Source: CAVTWH01 sp963850915
Lineage (GTDB): Bacteria > Actinomycetota > Actinomycetes > Mycobacteriales > Micromonosporaceae
Direction of reading: 5' to 3'
Assembly: GCA_963850915.1 (NCBI GenBank)
Contig: CAWKND010000005.1
Location: 372,001-436,000 of the forward strand
DNA length: 64,000 nt
Shown: piece by piece, positions 57,577 through 64,000 of the stretch
How the letters are laid out: each line of letters starts with the position of its first letter
Numbering within the stretch: the first letter of the stretch is position 1
The notes under the pieces: model-generated
Databases searched by the model: none
Seen by the model: the letters and a program-made list of their open reading frames with translations, nothing else
What the model was told of the DNA's origin: nothing
Made by a program: the position numbers and the translations under genes

Positions 57577-58389
57577 GTGGCCGTACCGTCCGCGCAGCGG
57601 GTCAACGCGTGGCGACCGGGGGTACCCGGCATCGCCGAGGTGCTGCACGCCCGGTTCACCGACCACGCCTACCCGATGCACACGCACGACACCTGGACGC
57701 TGCTGATCGTGGACGACGGGGCGATCGAGTACGACCTGGAGCGGGCGCACCACGGCGCGCAGCAGCCGCAGGCGACCCTGCTGCCGCCGCATGTGCCGCA
57801 CGACGGTCGGGCCGCCACCCTTGCCGGGTTCCGCAAGCGGGTGCTCTACCTCGACCCGGGTACCCTCGGCGAGCAGTTCGTCGGCGCGGCTGTGGATGCG
57901 CCGAGCCTGCCCGATCCCCAGCTGCGCCAATGGATCCACCGGCTGCACCAGGCGCTCGGCTCGCCCGGCGACGCGTTCGCCGCGCAGAGCCGGTTCGCGC
58001 TGATCTGCCAGGAGTTGCTGACACACCTGAGTTTCAGAGGTTCACCGGGCTCTGCCGAGGTGAGCCCGCCGCCGGCGCCGGTACTGGCCCGCCGGCTGCG
58101 CGAGCTGCTGGACGAGCGGATGCCGCAGGGCATCTCGCTTTCCGAGGCGGCGCAGGCACTCCAGGCCCACCCCGGACACCTGGTGCGCTCGTTCACCGCC
58201 AGCTACGGCATTTCCCCGCACGCCTACCTGACCGGCCGGCGGGTCGACCTGTCCCGCCGGCTGTTGCTGGCCGGGGTACCCGCCGCCGAGGTCGCCACCC
58301 GTGCCGGCTTCTACGACCAGGCGCACTTCACCCGGCACTTCCGCCGCTACCTCGGGCTCCCGCCGGGCCGGTACGCCGCCGGCCGGTGA
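57577..58389 (+). CDS. AraC-family transcriptional regulator
   Basis: A 270-residue regulator: N-terminal cupin-type sensing domain (HARFTDHAYPMHTHDTWTLL, ATLLPPHVPHDGR) and a C-terminal double HTH (LSEAAQALQAHPGHLVRSFT, EVATRAGFYDQAHFTRHFRR, LGLPPGRY). GTG 57577 begins close to the family start. The divergent DUF2000 gene is a possible target. Confidence 0.88.
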   Translation: MAVPSAQRVNAWRPGVPGIAEVLHARFTDHAYPMHTHDTWTLLIVDDGAIEYDLERAHHGAQQPQATLLPPHVPHDGRAATLAGFRKRVLYLDPGTLGEQFVGAAVDAPSLPDPQLRQWIHRLHQALGSPGDAFAAQSRFALICQELLTHLSFRGSPGSAEVSPPPAPVLARRLRELLDERMPQGISLSEAAQALQAHPGHLVRSFTASYGISPHAYLTGRRVDLSRRLLLAGVPAAEVATRAGFYDQAHFTRHFRRYLGLPPGRYAAGR

Positions 58390-58418
58390 AGAGCGGCTGG
58401 CGGCGCACCGGCGGGACC

Positions 58419-58667
58419 TCACACCTCGACGGTGACCTCGTAGACCTCGGTCGTGGGGTGCCCGGCCTGCTCGTGTACCCGCATCACGGCCTCCTTGGAC
58501 GGCCCGGTCGCCAGGCAGAACACCTTCCCGGCCTCCGGGTCCAGCCAGGCGCGCTCGAAGTGCACGCCCTCGGCGCCCTCCAGCGCCAGGTCGGCGTCGT
58601 GCGCCTCCTTCAGCTGCTCGGCGCTCACGCCGACGAATCCGCTGTGTACATCCATGAATGTTGCCAT
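58419..58667 (-). CDS. SCO4226-type small protein (DUF4242)
   Basis: An 82-residue protein: MATFMDVHSGFVGVSAEQLK, then HDADLALEGAEGVHFERAWL, FCLATGPSKEAVMRVHEQAG and a Val-rich end. It matches the SCO4226/DUF4242 family, a small ferredoxin-like-fold protein; the Streptomyces member binds nickel. Function in the cell unknown. Confidence 0.85.
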   Translation of the reverse strand: MATFMDVHSGFVGVSAEQLKEAHDADLALEGAEGVHFERAWLDPEAGKVFCLATGPSKEAVMRVHEQAGHPTTEVYEVTVEV

Positions 58668-58794
58668 TTTCGGCTCCCTCGCGTTGCTCCGCGCTTGTTC
58701 AGCGCCCCTCGACCACCAGCCTGTCCCGCCGGCGCGGGTCGGTCATCGGTCAATCCACCTATCAAGGCGTGATCCGGTGACCTAATGTCACGGC

Positions 58795-61659
58795 ATGCGG
58801 CCGGACACCGACTCCGAGACCCGTGGCACCGGCCCGGCCCGGCTGTGCCCGGTGCTGGTCGGCCGCGCCGATCTGGTCGCGTTGGCGCAGCGTCGGCTGG
58901 CCGCGATGCGCGCCGGCACCGGGCACCTGCTGCTGCTGGCCGGGGAGGCGGGGATCGGCAAGACCCGGCTGCTCGCCGAGGTCGCGGCGGGGGCCACAGA
59001 TCAGGGGGTACCGGTGGTACGCGCCGCCACCTTCCCGCGCGATGTCGAGGTGGCCGGTGGGGTACTCGTGGACCTGGCCAGCGAGCTGTCCCGCAGCCCG
59101 GTACCCGACGTCGCGGCGGCCGGAGCGCGCCTGGCACAGCGACTACGCGAGCCGGCCGGTACCGACGGAGATGCCCACCGGGGCCGGCGCATCCTGGCCG
59201 CCGAGCTGACCGAGTGCGTGGCGGCGGCCGGCGCGGGGCAGGACGGACTGCTGCTGGCGCTGGAGGACCTGCACTGGGCCGACGAGCTGACCCTGGAGGT
59301 ACTCGACCGGCTGGCCGGGAAGCTGGACCGGCTGCGGCTGCTGGTGATCGGTACCTACCGCAGCGACGAGCTGTACCCCCGGGTACCCATGCGCCAGTGG
59401 CGTACCCGGCTGCTCACCCAGCGGCTCGCCGAGGAGGCGCGGCTGCCCCGCTTCAGTAGTGGGGACAGCGCCGCGATGGTCGCCGCGATCACCGGCGGCA
59501 CGCCACCTTCAGCGCTCACCAACGCCGTCTTCGAGCGCAGCGACGGGATCCCGCTGCACATCGAGGAGCTGCTCGCCGGTACCTCGCCGGACAGCGCCGA
59601 CCTGGCGGTACCGGAGAGCCTGGCGGAGGCGGTACTCGGCCGGGCCGCCGCATTGTCCGGCCCGGCCCGGGAGTTGGCCGCGGCCGCCAGCGCGATCGGC
59701 CGCTCCTTCGATCTCGACCTGCTCAGCGCGGTCACCGGCCAGCCACCCTCCACTGTGGACGGCAGCCTGCGTGAGCTGACCGAGCGCTACTTCGTCGTAC
59801 CGCGCGAAGATGGTGTGGCATATGACTTCCGGCACGCGCTGATCCGCGACGCGCTCTACGCCGACCTGCCGCCCTACCGGCGCCGCGAACTGCACGAACA
59901 GGTGGCCGGGGCGGCGTACGCGGCCGGCTTCGGTGAGGCCTTCGTCTCCGACCAGTACGAGCGCGCGCACCAGCCGGCCGCCGCGTACCGGCACGCCCGT
60001 ACCGCCGCCGTCGCGGCCAGCGCGGTCTCCGCGCACCGGGAAGCCGTCCAGCTCTACCGCCGCGCCCAGCGCACCACGCCCGGCGACGTACCGGTGAGCG
60101 AGCGCGCCGACCTGCTCACCGCACTCGCCGGCGAGCTGGCCGCCAGTGACGACAACGCCGCGGCGGCCGACGCGTACGCCGGTGCGTACCAACTCCGCCA
60201 CCAACTGGGTGAGCTGCGTGCCGCCGCCGAGCTGGTACCCCCGCTGGTGGCCACCCGGCACCTGCTCGGCGCCGACCTCGCCGAGCGCACCCGACTGCTC
60301 ACGGATGCGTTGGCGCTACTCGACTCCGGCAACAGTACCGACCGGCCGACCCGGGTACGGCTGCTCGCGGCACTCGCCGCCGCGTACATGCTCGACCGCC
60401 GGCTGACCGAGGCGGCCGGGTACGGCGACCAGGCGCGGGCACTCGCCTCCGAGCAGGACGACGGGGCGACCCTGCTGGACATCGACGCCACCCTCGGCGC
60501 GGTGTGCGTGTTCGCCGGCCGGATGGCGGAGGGCTGGCAACTGATGCGGGCTGCGGTGGCGCGCGGGATCGGCGATCAGTTGGAGGCCAACACCGCCCGG
60601 GCGTACCGGATGCTGGCCAGCAGCGCCTCGGTACTCGTCGAGTACGACCAGGCGGGTGAGTGGCTGGCCGCCGGCGTCGCGTACACCAAGCGGGTGGAGC
60701 GCTGGAACGACCGGCACTACCTGGCGGCGCACCAGGCGCATGTGCTGTGGGCGGTAGGCGAATGGGCGGACGCCGAGCGGGACGCCCGGCACGCACTCGT
60801 CGACGGCTCCGGGGTGACCACCCGGATCACCGCGCTGCACGTGTTGGGGTACCTGGCAATGGGCCGGGCACAGTGGGGTACGGCCATCGAATACCTGGAC
60901 GAGGCGCGGGAACTGGGTACCGCGATGGCGGAGCTGCAGCGCCTCTCGCCCGCGCTGTGGGGACTTGCCGAGACCGCGCTGCACAGTGGCCGGGCCGCCG
61001 ACGCGGTGCGCTGGTGCGAGGAGGGGTACGCCGCTTCGGCCGCGGTCGACGACGCCGCGTACCTGTTCCCGTACCTGGTCACCGGTACCCGGGCCTATCT
61101 GGCACTCGACCAGCCGGGAGCGGCGCGGGAGTGGTCGGGTCGGGTGTCGCGGCTGCTGCTGCTGCGCGGGATTCCCGGTACCCTGCCGGCGATCCGGCAC
61201 GCCGAGGGGCTGGTGGAGCTGGCCGAGGGGCACACCGCCAAGGCACGGGACGCGTTCACCGAGGCGGTCACCGCGTGGGACGGGCGGCGCCGGTTCTGGG
61301 AGGGTACCCAGGCACTCATCGACCTGGCCGGCTGTGCTGCCCGGTCGAACCGGGACGCGCAGGCCGCATCGCTTGCGGCACAGGCCCGCGAGCGGGCCGG
61401 CCGGGTCGGCTCGACCACCCTGCTCGCCGCGGTCGACGCGCTCGGCCCGTCCCGGGGAGAACCAGGCGGGCATCCGTTGACCACCCGGGAGTTGGAGGTG
61501 GCCCGGCTGATCGCGGCCGGCGCCACCAACCCGCAGATCGCCACCGCGCTGCACATCGCGCCCAAGACGGTGGCCGCCCATGTCGAGCACATCCTGGCCA
61601 AGCTGGGCGCGGTACGCCGTGCCGAGGTAGCCGCCTGGTTCGCCACCCGCACGCCGTGA
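58795..61659 (+). CDS. LAL-type LuxR regulator with AAA ATPase
   Basis: A 954-residue regulator: N-terminal ATPase (Walker A AGEAGIGKTR, Walker B LLLALEDLHWADE), a long TPR-like helical middle (residues ~380-860), and a LuxR HTH at the end (LTTRELEVARLIAAGATNPQ, IATALHIAPKTVAAHVEHIL). LAL proteins often activate secondary metabolism or catabolic genes; the target cannot be told here, and the neighbouring methyltransferase is a candidate. ATG 58795 is the first start after the divergent gap. Confidence 0.9.
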   Translation: MRPDTDSETRGTGPARLCPVLVGRADLVALAQRRLAAMRAGTGHLLLLAGEAGIGKTRLLAEVAAGATDQGVPVVRAATFPRDVEVAGGVLVDLASELSRSPVPDVAAAGARLAQRLREPAGTDGDAHRGRRILAAELTECVAAAGAGQDGLLLALEDLHWADELTLEVLDRLAGKLDRLRLLVIGTYRSDELYPRVPMRQWRTRLLTQRLAEEARLPRFSSGDSAAMVAAITGGTPPSALTNAVFERSDGIPLHIEELLAGTSPDSADLAVPESLAEAVLGRAAALSGPARELAAAASAIGRSFDLDLLSAVTGQPPSTVDGSLRELTERYFVVPREDGVAYDFRHALIRDALYADLPPYRRRELHEQVAGAAYAAGFGEAFVSDQYERAHQPAAAYRHARTAAVAASAVSAHREAVQLYRRAQRTTPGDVPVSERADLLTALAGELAASDDNAAAADAYAGAYQLRHQLGELRAAAELVPPLVATRHLLGADLAERTRLLTDALALLDSGNSTDRPTRVRLLAALAAAYMLDRRLTEAAGYGDQARALASEQDDGATLLDIDATLGAVCVFAGRMAEGWQLMRAAVARGIGDQLEANTARAYRMLASSASVLVEYDQAGEWLAAGVAYTKRVERWNDRHYLAAHQAHVLWAVGEWADAERDARHALVDGSGVTTRITALHVLGYLAMGRAQWGTAIEYLDEARELGTAMAELQRLSPALWGLAETALHSGRAADAVRWCEEGYAASAAVDDAAYLFPYLVTGTRAYLALDQPGAAREWSGRVSRLLLLRGIPGTLPAIRHAEGLVELAEGHTAKARDAFTEAVTAWDGRRRFWEGTQALIDLAGCAARSNRDAQAASLAAQARERAGRVGSTTLLAAVDALGPSRGEPGGHPLTTRELEVARLIAAGATNPQIATALHIAPKTVAAHVEHILAKLGAVRRAEVAAWFATRTP

Positions 61660-61706
61660 CCGGCAAACCGGTTGGCCGAGTGCCGGAGGCGGCCTACAGT
61701 CGGCCG

Positions 61707-62468
61707 GTGGAGAGGGACGCCAGGTTCGAGGAGTTGCTCGCCGAGGGCGCCGCGGTACCGGTGGAGGGCTGGGATTTCTCCTGGTTCGCCGGCCGGGCCA
61801 CCGAGGAGCGGCCGCCGTGGGGCTTCTCCCGGCTGCTGAGCGAGCGGATGGGTGGTGCGTCCACCGCGCTGGACCTGGACACCGGCGGTGGCGAGGTACT
61901 CGCCGGTATCGCCGCGCCGCCGCCCGGGCTGTGGGCCACCGAGGCGTGGCCGCCGAACCTCGCCATCGCCGCGCGGCGGCTGGCCCCGCTCGGTGGCCGG
62001 CTGGTACAGGTCGCGGAGCGGTCGCTGCTTCCCTTCCAGGACAACAGCTTTGACCTGGTCACCAGCCGGCACCCGGTGGATACCGACTGGACCGAAATTG
62101 CCCGGGTACTGCGCCCAGGCGGGCACTACCTGTCGCAGCAGGTCGGCGCCGGCTCGATGCACGGGGTGACCGAGGCGATGCTGGGGCCGTTGCCGGTCAA
62201 CGACTTCCGCTCCCCGCAGCGGCATGCCGCGCTCGCCCGCGCCGCCGGCCTGGAGGTGCTGGACCTGCGGGAGGCGCGGCTGCGTACCGAGTTCTTCGAC
62301 GTGGCTGCCCTGGTGGTGTACCTGCGTAAGGTGATCTGGATCGTGCCCGGCTTCACCGTCGAGCACTACCGCCCGCAGCTGCTCGCCGTGCACCGGAGCA
62401 TCGAGGCGACCGGCCCGTTCACCGCGTACGCCACCCGCTTCCTCATCGAGGCGCGCATACCGACCTGA
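61707..62468 (+). CDS. SAM-dependent methyltransferase (class I)
   Basis: A 253-residue protein with a methyltransferase core: TALDLDTGGGEVLAGIAAPP as motif I, NLAIAARRLAPLGGRLVQVA, NSFDLVTSRHPVDTDWTEIA and RVLRPGGHYLSQQVG. Substrate unknown. GTG 61707 precedes ERDARFEELLAEGAA; another GTG at 61680 is possible. Lies 47 bases after the LAL gene. Confidence 0.8.
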   Translation: MERDARFEELLAEGAAVPVEGWDFSWFAGRATEERPPWGFSRLLSERMGGASTALDLDTGGGEVLAGIAAPPPGLWATEAWPPNLAIAARRLAPLGGRLVQVAERSLLPFQDNSFDLVTSRHPVDTDWTEIARVLRPGGHYLSQQVGAGSMHGVTEAMLGPLPVNDFRSPQRHAALARAAGLEVLDLREARLRTEFFDVAALVVYLRKVIWIVPGFTVEHYRPQLLAVHRSIEATGPFTAYATRFLIEARIPT

Positions 62469-62492
62469 GCGTCGAGCAGGCTGAGTGACGAC

Positions 62493-62870
62493 TCAGTCCT
62501 CGTGCAGCCGGATGTAGTTGCCGCAGGTGTCGTCGAAGGTCGCGTACGTCCCGGAGTCGTCGGTGACCGGCTCGCCGGTGAAGCGTACGCCCGCCGCGAC
62601 CAGCCGGTCGTACTCGTCGTGCAGCTCGCTCACGCCCAGCACGATGGCGGGGATGCCGGCCGCGTACAGCCCTTTGCTGTAGGTCGCCGCGAGCGGATTG
62701 TCGCTGGGCTCCAGCAGCAGGCCGACCCCGTGCCGATCATCGGGCGAGCACAGCACGTAGAGGCCGGCATCCGGGATGACGACCAGGTCCTCGAAGCCGA
62801 GGACATCCGTGTAGAACGCGTACGCCGTCTTCGGATCCGTGACATGGACACCGCACATCTTCACCCGCAT
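62493..62870 (-). CDS. VOC-superfamily (glyoxalase-like) protein
   Basis: A 125-residue single-unit VOC protein: VHVTDPKTAYAFYTDVLGFE, YVLCSPDDRHGVGLLLEPSD, GVRFTGEPVTDDSGTYATFD, DTCGNYIRLHE. Metal-type His and Glu positions are present. Substrate unknown; many such proteins are resistance or glyoxalase enzymes. Confidence 0.85.
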   Translation of the reverse strand: MRVKMCGVHVTDPKTAYAFYTDVLGFEDLVVIPDAGLYVLCSPDDRHGVGLLLEPSDNPLAATYSKGLYAAGIPAIVLGVSELHDEYDRLVAAGVRFTGEPVTDDSGTYATFDDTCGNYIRLHED

Positions 62871-62925
62871 CGACCGAGTCTAGGGTGCGATCCGGCGGCC
62901 CGCGCCCGCAGGGAGGGAACCGGGC

Positions 62926-63210
62926 TCAGCCGACCACGAAGGCCCGGTTGCGCCGGCGGCGCAGTACCCGCCAGGTGAAGCCGGCGAGTACCAGCAGTGC
63001 GAGGGTGTTGGCCACCAGTACCGGCCAGCCCACCCGGGCGATGCCGAGCAGGGTCACCAGCCAGATCAGCCAGAGCCCGGCCAGCGCGAAGGTACTGCCC
63101 TGGTTCGCGCCGTCCTCGTCGCCACGCATCAGCGCCACGAACTGGGGATCCTCCACCAATAGCTGTGCCTCGATCTCGCGCAGCCGCTCCTGGTCGCTTG
63201 CGTCCAGCAT
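62926..63210 (-). CDS. DUF3040 membrane protein
   Basis: A 94-residue actinobacterial protein: cytoplasmic start (LDASDQERLREIEAQLLVED) and two helices (STFALAGLWLIWLVTLLG and PVLVANTLALLVLAGFTW), basic end. DUF3040 proteins are widespread and uncharacterised. Confidence 0.8.
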   Translation of the reverse strand: MLDASDQERLREIEAQLLVEDPQFVALMRGDEDGANQGSTFALAGLWLIWLVTLLGIARVGWPVLVANTLALLVLAGFTWRVLRRRRNRAFVVG

Positions 63211-63328
63211 GCCAACCCCCGGGGGTCCAGGTCATCTCCGGCGCCAGCGGGCCGCCGGTACGCCCCCTCCTTACCCCGATTCCGGGCCGGCTACACCCTC
63301 CCTGGGGCGAGCCGCAGCGGTAGCCGGT

Positions 63329-64000
63329 TCAGGCGCGCCGGGCCAGGTGCAGAACGGTGGACATGGACAGCGTGACCGGGTCGGGCAGGCCGGCCAGCAG
63401 CGCACCGAACAGCTGCGCGCGTACCGGCTCGTCCAGGATCCGGTACGGCGACAGGGTGGAGAGCAGGCCGACGAAGTCCAGCGTGGACAGCTGCCGCTCC
63501 CATTCGTATTCGCGATCCACCAGCTCACCGAAGGCCAGGTGCGCCACCAGCTGCTCGCGTGGCCCGGGCGGCTCCGGCGTCGCGTGGCTGGTCTGTGCAA
63601 CGAGCTGTGGCGCATACCGCCGCTGCGTGGCAAGGAGAGTCTCCATCGCACCCGGATCGGCCAACTGGTCGCCGTTCCAGAAGAGCGCCAGCGCGCCACC
63701 GGAGCCGAGTACCCGTGCCGCCAGATCCCAGCGCCGCACCGGATCCACCCAGTGCCACGCTTGCGCCGAGTAGAGCAGCCCGAATTTCTCGGCCGCTGCC
63801 GGCCCGTCCGTGCAGTCAAAGGACTCCGCGAACTCCTCGAAGGTGCCGAGTACCGGGCGCACCGAGTGCTCAGCGGGGGAGCCGGCGAGCCGGGCGCGGA
63901 GCACTGCGAGCATCGCCGGATCCGGCTCCACAGCGGTGATTCGCGCCCCACGCTCAGCGAAGGCGAGCGTGGCTTTGCCGGTACCGGCGCCGGCCTCCAG
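63329..64000 (-). CDS. SAM-dependent methyltransferase, partial at the window edge
   Basis: The frame runs to the last base; motif I, EAGAGTGKATLAFAERGARI, lies in the final 70 bases, so only a short N terminus is missing. Further motifs: KFGLLYSAQAWHWVDPVRRW and ARVLGSGGALALFWNG, typical of class I methyltransferases of the ubiE/TAM type. Substrate unknown. Confidence 0.8.
   Translation of the reverse strand: MEAGAGTGKATLAFAERGARITAVEPDPAMLAVLRARLAGSPAEHSVRPVLGTFEEFAESFDCTDGPAAAEKFGLLYSAQAWHWVDPVRRWDLAARVLGSGGALALFWNGDQLADPGAMETLLATQRRYAPQLVAQTSHATPEPPGPREQLVAHLAFGELVDREYEWERQLSTLDFVGLLSTLSPYRILDEPVRAQLFGALLAGLPDPVTLSMSTVLHLARRA

Noticed and set aside
1..64000. Prophage, insertion sequence or biosynthetic gene cluster
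   Set aside because: No integrase, transposase, terminase, polyketide synthase or peptide synthetase motifs were seen on either strand.

Overview
The window is about 70% G+C DNA from an actinomycete. Coding density is high, GTG starts are common, genes are often joined by 4-bp ATGA or GTGA overlaps, and the gene set is typical of the group: a SigB/SigF-type sigma factor with an anti-anti-sigma (STAS) protein, an F420-type LLM oxidoreductase, LAL and SCO4226-type proteins, DUF3040, and secreted plant-polysaccharide enzymes with CBM2 and discoidin modules. The base composition and the unusual abundance of GTAC-centred palindromes (GGTACC) suggest a Micromonosporaceae-like soil or plant-associated genus. 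That placement is inference, not proof.

0-16 kb is a mixed housekeeping and stress region: an ABC permease 3' end, DUF72, a DUF6328-like membrane protein, the sigma factor convergent with a STAS protein, an SDR, a 61-aa protein coupled to an F420-type oxidoreductase, a Mug-type DNA glycosylase antisense to the tail of a Ser/Thr kinase, an M17 aminopeptidase coupled to an AbgT-family transporter, a DUF222/HNH endonuclease, a glutaminase-STAS fusion and a ChrA transporter. 16-32 kb is carbohydrate oriented: a CBM2-PL11 rhamnogalacturonan lyase, a secreted protein, an RCK-pore-RCK potassium channel, a two-discoidin GH64 beta-1,3-glucanase with a CebR/CelR-like operator, and a ROK regulator divergent from an oligosaccharide ABC importer whose last permease gene is frameshifted.

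33-49 kb holds the main system. A GntR/FCD regulator leads a leftward lutABC (L-lactate oxidation) operon and is divergent from an 11-gene rightward operon. That operon encodes a ribose-type ABC importer and all five enzymes expected for the non-phosphorylating L-fucose pathway: aldo/keto reductase (fucose dehydrogenase), fuconolactonase, L-fuconate dehydratase, 2-keto-3-deoxy-fuconate dehydrogenase and 2,4-diketo-3-deoxy-fuconate hydrolase. The products would be pyruvate and L-lactate, and the lactate is the substrate of the adjacent Lut proteins. Two genes have no place in this scheme: a second mandelate-racemase-type enolase and an aldehyde:ferredoxin (tungsten/pterin) oxidoreductase. A perfect 12-bp palindrome sits just after the promoter.

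49-64 kb carries a truncated haemoglobin-flavohaemoglobin-DivIVA operon, DUF2203, a FadR-type regulator divergent from a GlcD/GlcF pair with two consensus FadR operators, an isochorismatase-type hydrolase, DUF2000, AraC, a DUF4242 protein, a large LAL regulator, two methyltransferases, a VOC protein and DUF3040.

A window-wide oddity is short tandem repeats (12-20 bp units) next to genes. Several begin exactly at a stop codon, so the stop-containing unit was itself copied. No CRISPR array, prophage, insertion sequence or intact RNA gene was recognised.
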